From Pantoea septica (GTDB taxonomy: Bacteria > Pseudomonadota > Gammaproteobacteria > Enterobacterales > Enterobacteriaceae), in the NCBI RefSeq assembly GCF_002095575.1, contig NZ_MLJJ01000015.1:39649-103648 (forward strand): a stretch of DNA of 64,000 bases. Direction: 5' to 3'. Positions 38,614 through 48,670 of this stretch are shown piece after piece. Positions within the stretch are counted from its first letter, which is position 1; each line of letters opens with the position of its first letter. Both the position numbers and the translations under genes were made by a program. Under the pieces are notes generated by a model that saw nothing but the letters and a program-made list of their open reading frames with translations, was not told the origin of the DNA and did not search any database.

Positions 38614-40358
38614 TGCCCAAACTGCATCTTATGCAGCTGAGCATAGGCGCCCCGCTGAGCCAGCAGATCGGCATGGGTGCCGCGCTCAACGATACGGCCA
38701 TCTTCCACCACGACGATTTCGTCGGCTTTCTCGATGGTCGACAGGCGGTGAGCGATAACCAGCGAGGTGCGGTTTTTCTGCAGCTCGTCCAGCGCCGACT
38801 GGATGGCGCGTTCCGACTCGGTATCGAGTGCGGAGGTCGCTTCGTCCAGGATCAGAATCGGACAGTCGCGTAGCAGCGCGCGCGCAATGGCGATACGCTG
38901 ACGCTGACCGCCGGAGAGCAGCACGCCGTTTTCGCCGATCACCGTATCCAGCCCGTTATCCATCTTGTTGATGAAGTCCATGGCGTGCGCCATGGTAGCG
39001 GCGCGCTCGATCTCGGCGCGGCTATACTGCTCGCTGCGCGCATAGGCGATATTGTTGGCGATGGTGTCGTTGAACAGGTGAACATTCTGCGAGACCAGCG
39101 CGACCTGATTGCGTAGCGAACGCAGCCTGTACTCGCGCAGGTCGTGACCGTCCAGCAAAATTTCACCCTGCTGAATATCGTAAAAACGCGTCAGCAGGCT
39201 GGCCAGCGTCGACTTGCCTGAGCCGGAACGTCCAACCAGCGCCACGGTTTTGCCTTCCGGTAGCGCCAGGTTGATGTCGCGCAGCGCTGGCGTATCGCGG
39301 CCAGGATAGGTAAAGGTGACATTGCGAAACTCCACGTCGCCTTTGGCGCGCTGAATTTCGCGCGTGCCGGTGTCGATTTCCTGCTCGCTGTCGAGGATCG
39401 AGAAGAGCGTCTGGCACGCCGCCATACCGCGCTGGAACTGCGCGTTGACGTTAGTCAGGGATTTCAGCGGACGCATCAGCGCGATCATCGACGAGAAGAC
39501 CACGGTGATGGTGCCCGCGGTCAGCGTATCCATAACGCTGGGAAAGCTGGCGGCATAAAGCACGAATGCCAGCGCCAGCGAGGCGATCAGCTGGATCACC
39601 GGATCGGAGATGGATGAGGCCGATACCAGCTTCATGCCCTGTTGACGCATGCGGTTGCTGACGCGGGCGAAACGCTCCGACTCCACTTCCTGGCCGCCGA
39701 AAATCAGCACTTCTTTGTGCCCTTTCAGCATCTGCTCCGCGCTGGTGGTGACCTGCCCCATGGTGTTTTGCATGGTTTTGCTGATGCTGCGAAAGCGCTT
39801 AGAGACTGAACGAATCGCCAGAGAGACCACAGGCGCCAGAACAATCAGGATGAGCGACAGCTGCCAGCTGTAGTAGAACATCATGATAAACAGGCCGATA
39901 ATCGACGCGCCTTCGCGCACTACGGTAACCAGCGCGCTGGATGAGGAAGAGGCAACCTGCTCAGAATCGTAGGTGATGCGCGACAGCAGCGTGCCTGTCG
40001 ACTGCTGGTCGAAGAACGAGACCGGCATGCCCATCATATGGCTGAAGAGGCGACGACGCATGTTCATCACGACGTTGCCGGAAACCCAGGAGATGCAGTA
40101 GCTGGAAATATAGCTGGTGACGCCGCGAACCAGCATCAGCCCAATAACGGCCAGCGGCATCCAGATCAGCACCGACTTGTCCGCTTTACCAAACCCATCA
40201 TCCAGTAAAGGCTTCAACAGGGAGAGCATGAGCGTGTCGCCCGCGGCGTTAATTATCAGGGCCACAGCGGCCACACATAAACCCGCTTTATGGGGCGCGA
40301 TCATCGGCCAGAGTCGACGAAATGTCTGCCACGTTGAGAGATCTTTATCTTGATGCAT
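38610..40358 (-). CDS. msbA: lipid A ABC exporter MsbA
   Basis: MsbA is the inner-membrane ABC exporter that flips lipid A-core. The 582-residue half-transporter has six transmembrane segments in the N-terminal half and a nucleotide-binding domain with Walker [10 protein letters not shown] (near 376), signature [15 protein letters not shown] and Walker [13 protein letters not shown]. Length equals E. coli MsbA. It is the first gene of the msbA-lpxK-ycaQ-ycaR-kdsB unit and lies 34 nt after ycaI. Confidence 0.97.
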   Translation of the reverse strand: MHQDKDLSTWQTFRRLWPMIAPHKAGLCVAAVALIINAAGDTLMLSLLKPLLDDGFGKADKSVLIWMPLAVIGLMLVRGVTSYISSYCISWVSGNVVMNMRRRLFSHMMGMPVSFFDQQSTGTLLSRITYDSEQVASSSSSALVTVVREGASIIGLFIMMFYYSWQLSLILIVLAPVVSLAIRSVSKRFRSISKTMQNTMGQVTTSAEQMLKGHKEVLIFGGQEVESERFARVSNRMRQQGMKLVSASSISDPVIQLIASLALAFVLYAASFPSVMDTLTAGTITVVFSSMIALMRPLKSLTNVNAQFQRGMAACQTLFSILDSEQEIDTGTREIQRAKGDVEFRNVTFTYPGRDTPALRDINLALPEGKTVALVGRSGSGKSTLASLLTRFYDIQQGEILLDGHDLREYRLRSLRNQVALVSQNVHLFNDTIANNIAYARSEQYSRAEIERAATMAHAMDFINKMDNGLDTVIGENGVLLSGGQRQRIAIARALLRDCPILILDEATSALDTESERAIQSALDELQKNRTSLVIAHRLSTIEKADEIVVVEDGRIVERGTHADLLAQRGAYAQLHKMQFGQ

Positions 40359-40392
40359 TATTTATTCACGCTGTTTGAAATAGCCGCTCATT

Positions 40393-42645
40393 CTACCTGG
40401 ATTCCCGTTTGACGCCAAACCACTGATGGTACCATCGGGGCAAAATTTGCTCTCTCAGGCCAGAAACCACGATTTCACCTCCGATAACAGAAAGGGTTAT
40501 CTGCCCGGACAGGGCGGTGTCGTGCCAGACGAAGCCGGCGCGGCGGTAGTTTTCCAGCACGCTGGTGACCGGCATTCGCCAGGCGTTGTAGCGCGCCATG
40601 GAGGCGATAGCGACAGGTCCAGCGACGTTGCGCAGCAGCAGCGGCGTTGACGAGGTGCGGCTGCCGTGATGCGGAACCTGGATGATGTCGGCCCTCAGAC
40701 GGCTTTTTTCCAGCGCCACCAGTTGCCGCTCCGCCGGCGCCTCCAGATCGCCCATCAGCAGCAGACGCGTGGTGCCGTCGTCCACGCTCAGCACGCAGGA
40801 GTCGTTATTGTTGCTGATTTTCGAGCGCGCTGGCGGCCACAGCGCTTCGATATTCAACGCTTTCCAGCGCCAGCGCGCGCCGCGTACGCAGGGGAGATGA
40901 TCCGCCTCAAGGGTGGCGCTGCGTATCGGCACCTCGGGCCAGCGCCGTTTTATCGCGTTCAATCCGCCGCTGTGATCGAGGTGGCGATGGCTGAGCACCA
41001 CCGTCTGAAGGCGCAGCCGTTTGCGCGCCAGCCAGGGAATAACGTGGCGCGTGCCGGCGTCGCCGTTTTCCCAGGCCGGGCCGGTATCATAGAGTATCGC
41101 CTCTCTGCCCTGACGGATAACCACGCTTAACCCCTGTCCGACATCCAGCATATCGATATGCCAGCCCGGCTCGTCGCGCGGCCAGCGCCAGACCAGCAGC
41201 GCCACAATGACGGCTGCGCAGCTAACCGGGGCGGCGTAAAACAGCGCGCCGCGCCAGACAATCAGCCCGCCCCAAAGCAGCAGCGCCAGCGTGCCGGCGT
41301 CATAAAACGCCCACCAGCCATCGGGCAATGCCTCGAGCGCCGCCATCAGCCAGACGACAGAAATGTCGGCCAGTCGCCACAGCGCGGCGCAAATCGCGCT
41401 GACTGGCGTCAGCATCGCCGAGAGAATAAGCGGCACGCTGATAAAAGAGATCACCGGTATCGCCAGCATATTCGCCGCCAGCGACGAGAGGCTGAAGCCC
41501 TCGAATAGCATGACCTGAAGCGGCGCCATCAGCAGCATCATGCCGAGCTGCAGGTGCAGCAGCTGAAGCGGAAGCCAGCGCCAGCCGCGTCGGCAGCGCG
41601 CCGGTAAAGGAAACCAGCGATACCAGGTGAGTAAAATGGCGACCGCCAGCGCCGAGAGCCAGAAACTCTCCGAGAGCACATTGAGAGGATCGAGCAGCAG
41701 CAGCCCGCCGACGCACAGGCTCCAGACCTGCCAGCCGCTGAGCTGCACGCCTTTGATACGAAAGATAAGCCACAGCGTCAGGGCGATCAGCGCGCGCTGG
41801 GCGGGCGCGTGACTACCGGAGAGCCAGGTATAAAGCGCCGCCAGCAGCCAGCTCGCTAGCAGCGGGAACAGATAGCCAATAAAGCGCGCCGGCAGCGCCA
41901 GCTGGACCGCACGCGCCATAATCCAGCCGATGCTGGCGGCCAGCGCGATGTGCATGCCTGAAATCGCCATCAGATGCGCCGTGCCGGTTTCCCGCAGTAG
42001 CTGGCGCAGCGCGTCGCTCATTTCCGCTCGCTCGCCAAAAGCGAGCGCCTCGACAACGGCGCGCTGCCGCAGCGCGCTAATCATGGGCAGATCGCGCAGA
42101 ATGCGCTGCCAGCGCCAGCTGCAGGTCACGGATTCGGGCCGCTGCTGCTGAATACGGCCTCGCAGCCCCATATGATTCGCCAGCGCGAAACGCTGCGCAT
42201 CGAACTCGCCTTCGTTGAGCTTTGCGTGCACAGGCCGCAGACTGAGCTGCATCGACCAGCGCTGTCCCGGGCACCAGGCCTGCTGGCCCTCTCCGATCGA
42301 CAGCCAGGCGAAACGCGGCGGAAACAGGTAGCGCCCTTCTTGCTTTATCAGCTGCACCTTTATCTGCCGTCTCTCTTGCCGGACTTCATCAATGCGCACG
42401 CTGTAGGTCGCGGGCGCGGCGCTGGCGGTTTCTATCGCGGTGACCGCTGAACGCGCGGCGCCCAACATCCAGGCGCACAGCAGCAGCGCTATCGCCGCGA
42501 TGCGCAGCCAGGGCGCCTGCGTCCACAGCATTAAGGCGCCTGCGCAGGCGAGCGCCGCGACAGCCGCCGCCGACGGAAGGCGGTGAAGAAACAGCAGCGG
42601 CAGCGCGGCGAGAATAGCAATTCTGGCAATTAGCGTCGCTGTCAT
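40393..42645 (-). CDS. ycaI: ComEC/Rec2-family protein YcaI
   Basis: A 750-residue inner-membrane protein with a DUF4131 region, a multi-span ComEC competence domain (GTAHLMAISGMHIALAA, SGSHAPAQRALIAL) and a C-terminal metallo-beta-lactamase-like domain (LDVGQGLSVVIRQG, SHRHLDHSGG, VPHHGSRTSS). ComEC proteins import single-stranded DNA; in E. coli YcaI is implicated in uptake of DNA, but its physiological role is uncertain. Start at 42645 (MTATLIARI) follows GAGAG; a 31-codon upstream extension is rejected. The msbA operon follows at once and may be partly co-transcribed. Confidence 0.92.
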   Translation of the reverse strand: MTATLIARIAILAALPLLFLHRLPSAAAVAALACAGALMLWTQAPWLRIAAIALLLCAWMLGAARSAVTAIETASAAPATYSVRIDEVRQERRQIKVQLIKQEGRYLFPPRFAWLSIGEGQQAWCPGQRWSMQLSLRPVHAKLNEGEFDAQRFALANHMGLRGRIQQQRPESVTCSWRWQRILRDLPMISALRQRAVVEALAFGERAEMSDALRQLLRETGTAHLMAISGMHIALAASIGWIMARAVQLALPARFIGYLFPLLASWLLAALYTWLSGSHAPAQRALIALTLWLIFRIKGVQLSGWQVWSLCVGGLLLLDPLNVLSESFWLSALAVAILLTWYRWFPLPARCRRGWRWLPLQLLHLQLGMMLLMAPLQVMLFEGFSLSSLAANMLAIPVISFISVPLILSAMLTPVSAICAALWRLADISVVWLMAALEALPDGWWAFYDAGTLALLLWGGLIVWRGALFYAAPVSCAAVIVALLVWRWPRDEPGWHIDMLDVGQGLSVVIRQGREAILYDTGPAWENGDAGTRHVIPWLARKRLRLQTVVLSHRHLDHSGGLNAIKRRWPEVPIRSATLEADHLPCVRGARWRWKALNIEALWPPARSKISNNNDSCVLSVDDGTTRLLLMGDLEAPAERQLVALEKSRLRADIIQVPHHGSRTSSTPLLLRNVAGPVAIASMARYNAWRMPVTSVLENYRRAGFVWHDTALSGQITLSVIGGEIVVSGLREQILPRWYHQWFGVKRESR

Positions 42646-42802
42646 CTTGCTCTCGTCCCGATTTAACACGCTGAGAGTATGCAGATAACGCGGCGCGCGG
42701 TCAGGCGCAGGCTGGCGCGCTTCAGCGCGGCCTCGCAATAAAAGGGGAAGATTTCAGTTCGATTGCAAAGAGCGTCAGGCAGGCTCGCAGAGAAACAGCG
42801 GG

Positions 42803-42834
42803 CAAAAAAAAACGACATCCTGAGATGTCGTTTC
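42803..42834 (-). terminator. rho-independent terminator of ihfB
   Basis: On the minus strand AAACGACATC-tca-GGATGTCGTTT is followed by a long T-run, 17 nt after the ihfB stop. Confidence 0.9.
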
Positions 42835-42850
42835 TGCGTTCGGTTACGGC

Positions 42851-43135
42851 TTAACCGTAAATGTTTGCACGGTCTCGCAGCTCTTTGCCCGGCTTAAAAT
42901 GGGGAACGTATTTACCTTCCAGTTCCACTTTATCGCCCGTTTTCGGGTTACGACCCGTACGCGGTGCGCGGTAATGCAAAGAAAAGCTGCCGAATCCCCG
43001 GATTTCAATGCGTTCGCCCTGGGCCAGCGTAGTGGCCATGTGCTCCAGCATCTCTTTTACAGCATCCTCAACGACTTTCGCCGGAATATGAGTCTGCTGG
43101 CCAGCAAGTCTTTCAATCAGTTCTGACTTGGTCAT
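42851..43135 (-). CDS. ihfB: integration host factor beta subunit
   Basis: IHF-beta forms with IHF-alpha a sequence-specific DNA-bending protein used in transcription, recombination and replication. The 94-residue product has the HU/IHF fold: [18 protein letters not shown], the beta-arm [20 protein letters not shown] with the intercalating proline, and the C-terminal [11 protein letters not shown]. It lies 87 nt downstream of rpsA, the usual arrangement, with an intervening hairpin. Confidence 0.98.
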   Translation of the reverse strand: MTKSELIERLAGQQTHIPAKVVEDAVKEMLEHMATTLAQGERIEIRGFGSFSLHYRAPRTGRNPKTGDKVELEGKYVPHFKPGKELRDRANIYG

Positions 43136-43184
43136 GTAACCTCCGGTTAATCCTTGTGGGAAAGGTATGACAGCTTGCTACCGT

Positions 43185-43210
43185 AACCGGGCAGATTTCC
43201 CTGCCCGGTT
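43185..43210 (-). terminator. hairpin between rpsA and ihfB (terminator or attenuator-like)
   Basis: A 10-bp stem AACCGGGCAG/CTGCCCGGTT with a 6-base loop lies 12 nt after the rpsA stop. No strong T-run follows, so it may only partly reduce read-through into ihfB or protect the rpsA 3' end. Confidence 0.5.
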
Positions 43211-43222
43211 GCTTCAGGTCGA

Positions 43223-44896
43223 TTACTCGCCTTTAGCTGCTTTGAACGCTTCAGCCATAGCATTAGAGAAATTGCTTTCTTCCTGCTTGTTGTTCACAGT
43301 CGCGATGGCATCTTTCTCGTCAGCTTCGTCTTTCGCACGGACAGACAGGCTAACAACGCGGTTTTTACGATCAACGCCGGTGAATTTAGCTTCAACATCG
43401 TCGCCAACATTCAGAACCAGAGTTGCGTCTTCAACGCGGTCACGTGAAGCTTCTGAAGCGCGCAGGTAGCCTTCAACGCCGTCTGCCAGTTCAACTGTAG
43501 CACCTTTAGCGTCAACTGCCGTTACTTTACCAGTAACGATGGCGCCTTTCTTGTTCAGGGTGATGTAGTTGTTGAACGGATCTTCAGCCAGCTGTTTCAC
43601 GCCCAGAGAGATGCGCTCACGCTCTGCGTCAACCTGCAGTACAACGGCAGCGATTTCGTCGCCTTTTTTGTACTCACGAACGGCTTCTTCGCCAGTCGCG
43701 TTCCAGGAGATGTCAGACAGGTGAACCAGGCCGTCGATGCCGCCGTCCAGGCCGATGAAGATACCGAAGTCAGTGATTGACTTGATTTTACCTTCAACGC
43801 GGTCGCCCTTGTTGTGGGTCTCAGCAAACTGCTGCCATGGGTTGGCTTTGCACTGCTTCAGGCCCAGGGAGATACGACGACGCTCTTCGTCGATGTCCAG
43901 AACCATAACTTCAACCACGTCGCCCACGTTAACAACTTTAGACGGGTGGATGTTTTTGTTGGTCCAGTCCATTTCAGAAACGTGTACCAGACCTTCAACG
44001 CCTTCTTCGATTTCTACGAAGCAGCCGTAATCAGTCAGGTTGGTCACACGACCGGTCAGGCGAGTGCCTTCCGGGTAGCGCTTAGCGATAGCCACCCACG
44101 GATCTTCGCCCAGCTGTTTCAGGCCCAGAGATACACGGGTACGCTCGCGGTCGAACTTCAGCACTTTAACAGTGATTTCGTCGCCCACGTTGACGATTTC
44201 GCTCGGATGCTTAACGCGTTTCCACGCCATGTCGGTGATGTGGAGCAGGCCATCGACGCCGCCCAGATCAACGAATGCGCCGTAGTCAGTGAGGTTCTTA
44301 ACGATACCTTTGACTTCCATGCCTTCCTGCAGGTTTTCCAGCAGCTGATCGCGCTCAGCGCTGTTCTCAGATTCGATAACCGCGCGGCGAGAAACCACGA
44401 CGTTGTTACGCTTCTGATCAAGCTTGATTACTTTGAATTCAAGCTCTTTGCCTTCCAGGTGCAGCGTGTCGCGTACCGGACGCACGTCAACCAGTGAACC
44501 TGGCAGGAACGCACGAATACCGTTCAGCTCAACTGTGAAGCCACCTTTAACTTTGCCGTTGATAACACCGGTAACAGTTTCAGCGTCTTCGTAAGCTTTT
44601 TCCAGCGTGATCCAGGCTTCATGACGTTTAGCTTTCTCACGGGACAGCAGGGTTTCACCGAAGCCGTCTTCCACTGCATCCAGGGCAACGTCAACTTCGT
44701 CACCAACCTGGATTTCCAGTTCGCCGGCTGCGTTCTTGAACTGCTCTGCCGGAATGGCAGACTCAGATTTCAGACCCGCATCAACCAGAACGACGTCTTT
44801 GTCGATAGAGACAACAACGCCACGAACGATGGAACCCGGGCGGGTTTCGATTTCTTTCAGGGACTCTTCAAAGAGTTGAGCAAAAGATTCAGTCAT
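43223..44896 (-). CDS. rpsA: 30S ribosomal protein S1
   Basis: S1 brings mRNA to the 30S subunit and is needed for initiation on most messages. The 557-residue product equals E. coli S1 and contains six S1 (OB-fold) repeats, for example [20 protein letters not shown] and [20 protein letters not shown]. Start at 44896 ([13 protein letters not shown]) is the family start; a 12-codon extension is rejected. The leader (44897-45020) lacks a strong Shine-Dalgarno sequence, as in E. coli, where S1 represses its own translation. Codon use differs from neighbours towards highly expressed genes (few rare codons). Confidence 0.98.
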   Translation of the reverse strand: MTESFAQLFEESLKEIETRPGSIVRGVVVSIDKDVVLVDAGLKSESAIPAEQFKNAAGELEIQVGDEVDVALDAVEDGFGETLLSREKAKRHEAWITLEKAYEDAETVTGVINGKVKGGFTVELNGIRAFLPGSLVDVRPVRDTLHLEGKELEFKVIKLDQKRNNVVVSRRAVIESENSAERDQLLENLQEGMEVKGIVKNLTDYGAFVDLGGVDGLLHITDMAWKRVKHPSEIVNVGDEITVKVLKFDRERTRVSLGLKQLGEDPWVAIAKRYPEGTRLTGRVTNLTDYGCFVEIEEGVEGLVHVSEMDWTNKNIHPSKVVNVGDVVEVMVLDIDEERRRISLGLKQCKANPWQQFAETHNKGDRVEGKIKSITDFGIFIGLDGGIDGLVHLSDISWNATGEEAVREYKKGDEIAAVVLQVDAERERISLGVKQLAEDPFNNYITLNKKGAIVTGKVTAVDAKGATVELADGVEGYLRASEASRDRVEDATLVLNVGDDVEAKFTGVDRKNRVVSLSVRAKDEADEKDAIATVNNKQEESNFSNAMAEAFKAAKGE

Positions 44897-45020
44897 ATTG
44901 ATAATCTTAGGATTCTTCAATTTAACGTCCACCTGACGTCATTGTCGGATGGGGTTGTTTCACATGCCCTGCGCGCTTTCCCTGGCACAGGGTTACTGCA
45001 ATTCTGTTTGGCCGAAAAAA

Positions 45021-45701
45021 TTAAATGCCCAGCTTTGTGCGGGCATATTCCAGCGCCTGATCAATGACTTGTTCGATGGATAACTGCGTAGAATCCAGAA
45101 CCAGCGCATCGGCGGCGGGGACTAAAGGCGCAATGGCGCGGTTGCGATCGCGGTCATCACGTTCTTTTATCTCGGCTAAAAGGCGATCAAAGTTAACACT
45201 AAAGCCGCTCTCCTGCAACTGTAGCATACGGCGCTGGGCGCGCTCTTCCGGGCTGGCGTCGAGGAAAATTTTTACCGGCGCGTCAGGGAAAACCACCGTC
45301 CCCATATCGCGGCCGTCGGCGATTAAGCCGGGCTCGTCGCGAAAAGCGCGCTGGCGGCGCAGCAGCGCTTCGCGCACGCGGGGGAAAGCGGCGACGCGCG
45401 ACGCGGTGTTGCTGACATCCTGCGTGCGGATTTCGCCGGTAACCTCTTCGCCCTCCAGGATCACCCGCAGTTCGCCCTCTTGCGAGACGAAACGCACGTC
45501 CAGATGGGCCGCCAGCGGCACCAGCGCCTCTTCGGCTTCAATATCCACCTGATGGTGCAGCGCAGCCAGCGCCAGAACGCGATAGATGGCGCCGGAGTCA
45601 AGCAGATGCCACTGCAGCGCCTCCGCCATCGCTTTGCACAACGTGCCTTTGCCTGCGCCGCTAGGTCCGTCGACAGTTATAACCGGGGCAATTGCCGTCA
45701 T
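45021..45701 (-). CDS. cmk: cytidylate kinase
   Basis: Cmk phosphorylates CMP and dCMP, recycling CMP from lipid and RNA turnover. The 226-residue protein has the P-loop [10 protein letters not shown] near residue 11, the CMP-binding insertion (about 60-130) and [15 protein letters not shown]. It lies upstream of rpsA on the same strand, the conserved cmk-rpsA pairing; E. coli ycaL, found nearby in that species, is absent. Confidence 0.97.
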   Translation of the reverse strand: MTAIAPVITVDGPSGAGKGTLCKAMAEALQWHLLDSGAIYRVLALAALHHQVDIEAEEALVPLAAHLDVRFVSQEGELRVILEGEEVTGEIRTQDVSNTASRVAAFPRVREALLRRQRAFRDEPGLIADGRDMGTVVFPDAPVKIFLDASPEERAQRRMLQLQESGFSVNFDRLLAEIKERDDRDRNRAIAPLVPAADALVLDSTQLSIEQVIDQALEYARTKLGI

Positions 45702-45901
45702 TATTCTCTCCTGTTGCTGCGCGAAATAGTTCAGCCTTCAGGCTGTTCAGAACAGAAAGCATTATACGCGGCCCAGGCTAATGTCGTTACCTTTTAGCGG
45801 AGACATCGCTATAAATTGCAGCAGATTCAGAACATATCTTGGCCAATGAGCCCAGAGGCAGTGAGAATGCCGGAGAAACTCGCTCTCCGGCTCGATGAGA
45901 A

Positions 45902-47188
45902 TCAGGCGTTCTGGCTGATTTTGGCCAGCTGCTGGAAATAGTCGGGGAAGGTTTTCGCGGTACAGCCGGGATCGAGAATAGTCACGGGCGTATCGGAGAG
46001 CGCCACCAGCGAGAAGCACATCGCCATCCGGTGATCGTTATAGGTGCCGATCTTCGCGTGACGCAGTTTTTCCGGCGGGGTGATGCGGATAAAATCATGC
46101 CCCTCTTCCACTTCCGCGCCCACTTTACGCAGCTCGGTTGCCATCGCAGCCAGGCGATCGGTCTCTTTAACGCGCCAGTTGTAGATGTTGCGCAGCAGCG
46201 TTGGGCCTTTGGCGAACAGTGCCGTCGTGGCGATGGTCATCGCGGCGTCAGGAATATGGTTCATATCCATATCAATGCCGTTGAGCTCGCCGGCGGTACA
46301 GGCGATATAGTCGCTGCCCCACTCAACGGTTGCGCCCATTTTTTTCAGCACGTCGGCAAAGCGGATATCGCCCTGCACGCTGTCGCGGCCGATGCCGGTG
46401 ACGCGCACGGTTCCGCCTTTAATGGCGGCGGCGGCCAGAAAATAGGAGGCGGAAGAGGCGTCGCCCTCTACCAGGTAGTCGCCTGGCGACTGATACTGCT
46501 GCTGGCCTTTAATGATAAAGCGCTGGTATTGCTGGTTTTCGACCTCGACGCCGAAGCAGCGCATCAGATGCAGCGTAATATCGATATAGGGTTTGGAGAC
46601 CAGCTCGCCTTTAATAGTAATGCGGGTATCGCGCTCCGCCAGCGGCGCGGTCATCAGCAGCGCGGTCAGGAACTGGCTGGAAACGCTGCCGTCCACGCTG
46701 ACGTCGCCGCCGGTGAAACCACCCTTCAGGCGCAGCGGCGGATAGTCGCTGTTCTCCAGATACTCAATCTGCGCACCGCCCTGACGCAGCGCGTCGACCA
46801 GATGCCCGATTGGACGCTCTTTCATGCGCGGTTCGCCGGTCAGAACGATATCCTGCTCGCCGAGACAGAGCGCCGCCGCCAGCGGCCGCATCGCCGTGCC
46901 CGCGTTGCCGAGAAAAAGCTCCAGCGGCTGAGAGGCGCGCAGCGCCCCTGCCTGTCCCACCACGTCGCACTGCGTGCGGTCGGCTGATAGGGTAAAATCG
47001 ACGCCCAACGCCTTAAGGGCGTTCAGCATATGTTTAACGTCATCGCTGTCCAGCAGGTTCGTCAGACGTGTAGTGCCTTTCGCCAGCGCAGCCAGCAGCA
47101 GTGCGCGGTTAGAAACGCTTTTTGAACCCGGCAGGTTAACGGTGCCGTCAACGCGTGCAATCGGTTGTAAGGTCAGGGAGTCCTGCAT
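45902..47188 (-). CDS. aroA: 3-phosphoshikimate 1-carboxyvinyltransferase (EPSP synthase)
   Basis: AroA joins shikimate-3-phosphate and phosphoenolpyruvate to EPSP in the shikimate pathway. The 428-residue product shows [18 protein letters not shown], the class I motif [15 protein letters not shown] (glycine and proline as in the usual enzyme) and the C-terminal [13 protein letters not shown]. It is downstream of serC, forming the well-known serC-aroA unit, with a terminator-like stem in the 86-bp gap. Confidence 0.97.
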   Translation of the reverse strand: MQDSLTLQPIARVDGTVNLPGSKSVSNRALLLAALAKGTTRLTNLLDSDDVKHMLNALKALGVDFTLSADRTQCDVVGQAGALRASQPLELFLGNAGTAMRPLAAALCLGEQDIVLTGEPRMKERPIGHLVDALRQGGAQIEYLENSDYPPLRLKGGFTGGDVSVDGSVSSQFLTALLMTAPLAERDTRITIKGELVSKPYIDITLHLMRCFGVEVENQQYQRFIIKGQQQYQSPGDYLVEGDASSASYFLAAAAIKGGTVRVTGIGRDSVQGDIRFADVLKKMGATVEWGSDYIACTAGELNGIDMDMNHIPDAAMTIATTALFAKGPTLLRNIYNWRVKETDRLAAMATELRKVGAEVEEGHDFIRITPPEKLRHAKIGTYNDHRMAMCFSLVALSDTPVTILDPGCTAKTFPDYFQQLAKISQNA

Positions 47189-47216
47189 GTGAAACCAAAT
47201 CTCCAGAAAAGGACAA

Positions 47217-47260
47217 AACCCCGCCGCGAGACGGGGTCTAAAGTCGGCGCTTGCGCCGAC
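47217..47260 (-). terminator. two stem-loops between serC and aroA (probable attenuator)
   Basis: Read on the minus strand, GTCGGCGC/GCGCCGAC (47243-47260) is followed by CCCCG/CGGGG (47219-47236) and then TTTT. This placement would let part of serC transcription stop before aroA. A partial terminator in this gap is known in E. coli. Confidence 0.65.
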
Positions 47261-47274
47261 GCTACAGCTCAGGC

Positions 47275-48360
47275 TTAACCGTGGCGACGCGCGAAGTCGG
47301 CCATAAAGTCGGTCAGCGCTTTGACGCCTTCCAGCGGCATCGCATTGTAGATCGATGCGCGCATGCCGCCTACCACGCGATGGCCTTTCAGAGCGTGCAG
47401 GCCCGCGTTGAACGACTCTTCCAGGAAAAGTTTGTCCAGCGCGGCATCCGCCAGCTGGAAAGGCACGTTCATGCGCGAACGGTTTTCCGTCGCGACGTCG
47501 TTGCGGTAAAACGGATTGCTGTCGATCAGGCCGTAGAGCAGATCGGCTTTAGCCTGATTGATTTTGTCGATTTCGCTCACGCCGCCTTTCTCTTTCAGCC
47601 ATTTAAACACCAGGCCGGAGAGATACCAGGCGAAGGTCGGCGGCGTGTTGAACATAGAGTCGTTCTCCGCCAGCACCTGATAGTCGAGAATAGAGGGAAC
47701 AGACTGGCGGGCTTTGCCCAGCAGGTCGTCGCGTACGATTACGATGGTTAACCCGGCCGGGCCGATATTCTTCTGCGCGCCGGCGTAGATTACGCCGTAG
47801 CGGTTGATGTCCAGCGGCCGCGACAGAATGGTAGAGGAGAGATCGGCGACGACGATTTTGTCGCCGAAGTCGGGCTGTTCGTCGATCGCGATGCCGTCGA
47901 TGGTTTCGTTCGGGCAGTAGTGCACGTAAGCGGCGTCGCTGCTCAGCGCCCACTGGCTCATCGGCAGGATAGCGCGCTTGCCGTCACGGGTAGTTTTGAC
48001 GTCCAGGATACGCGGCGTGCAATACTTTTCCGCTTCCTTAATGGCGCTGTGCGCCCAGTAGCCGCCGTCGACATAATCCGCCGTGGTCGCCTCGCCCAGC
48101 AAATTGCCCGGCACCGCAGCGAACTGCGCGCGCGCGCCGCCGTGGCAGAATAAAACTTTGTAATTAGCCGGGATTTTCAGAAGATCGCGTAAGTCCTGCT
48201 CCGCCTCTTCCGCTACGTTGAGAAACTCTTTGCTGCGATGGCTGATCTCCATAACGGAGGTCCCCAAACCGTGCCAGTTTGTCAGTTCTTGTTCTGCACG
48301 ACGGAGCACTTCAACCGGCAGCATCGCTGGACCGGAACTAAAATTATAAATCTGCGTCAT
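47275..48360 (-). CDS. serC: phosphoserine aminotransferase
   Basis: SerC makes phosphoserine for serine synthesis and 4-phosphohydroxy-threonine for pyridoxal phosphate synthesis. The 361-residue protein has the N-terminus [30 protein letters not shown], the cofactor lysine region [12 protein letters not shown] and the C-terminal [12 protein letters not shown]. It is divergent from ycaO. A weak -35/-10 pair (TTGCAG at 48429-48434, TAAAAC at 48406-48411, spacing 17, minus strand) could be its promoter. Confidence 0.97.
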   Translation of the reverse strand: MTQIYNFSSGPAMLPVEVLRRAEQELTNWHGLGTSVMEISHRSKEFLNVAEEAEQDLRDLLKIPANYKVLFCHGGARAQFAAVPGNLLGEATTADYVDGGYWAHSAIKEAEKYCTPRILDVKTTRDGKRAILPMSQWALSSDAAYVHYCPNETIDGIAIDEQPDFGDKIVVADLSSTILSRPLDINRYGVIYAGAQKNIGPAGLTIVIVRDDLLGKARQSVPSILDYQVLAENDSMFNTPPTFAWYLSGLVFKWLKEKGGVSEIDKINQAKADLLYGLIDSNPFYRNDVATENRSRMNVPFQLADAALDKLFLEESFNAGLHALKGHRVVGGMRASIYNAMPLEGVKALTDFMADFARRHG

Positions 48361-48670
48361 TTCCCCTCACCACGGTTATCCAGAACGGTTATGAATTGCT
48401 TACCGGTTTTATCACTGCCTTATGGCGCCTGCAATGATAAATCGGGAAGGGATCACATTTTCTGAATCTGCCGCGCCGCAGCTTATGTTACAAATGCAGC
48501 GCAGCGCGAAATTTTGTGAGGCGGCTCGTCCAGAGCGAAAAGCGAGCCCTTCTGCCACGCCGGTTTCAGGATTATGGCGGGTAGAAATTTATCGCGTCTT
48601 CATAGCGCCACGGCGGCAAAGTCCGTATCATTGCGCGCTTTACGCCCACTATATATGAGAGAGCGGTCCC
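48361..48670. other. 310-bp divergent intergenic region between serC and ycaO
   Basis: No gene is supported. It must hold the serC and ycaO promoters; only a weak serC candidate (48406-48434, minus) was found. E. coli ycaP, which lies between ycaO and serC, is missing. An FtsK-type octamer GGGAAGGG occurs at 48444-48451. Confidence 0.5.

Noticed and set aside
13000..48451. FtsK-orienting octamers (GGGNAGGG): plus at 16313-16320 and 48444-48451; minus at 13000-13007, 26023-26030 and 43199-43206
   Set aside because: Too few, and on both strands, to infer replichore direction by eye.
48422..48658. 78-codon plus-strand frame between serC and ycaO
   Set aside because: Lacks a ribosome site and protein-like composition, and it ends just before the ycaO start where promoter sequence is expected.
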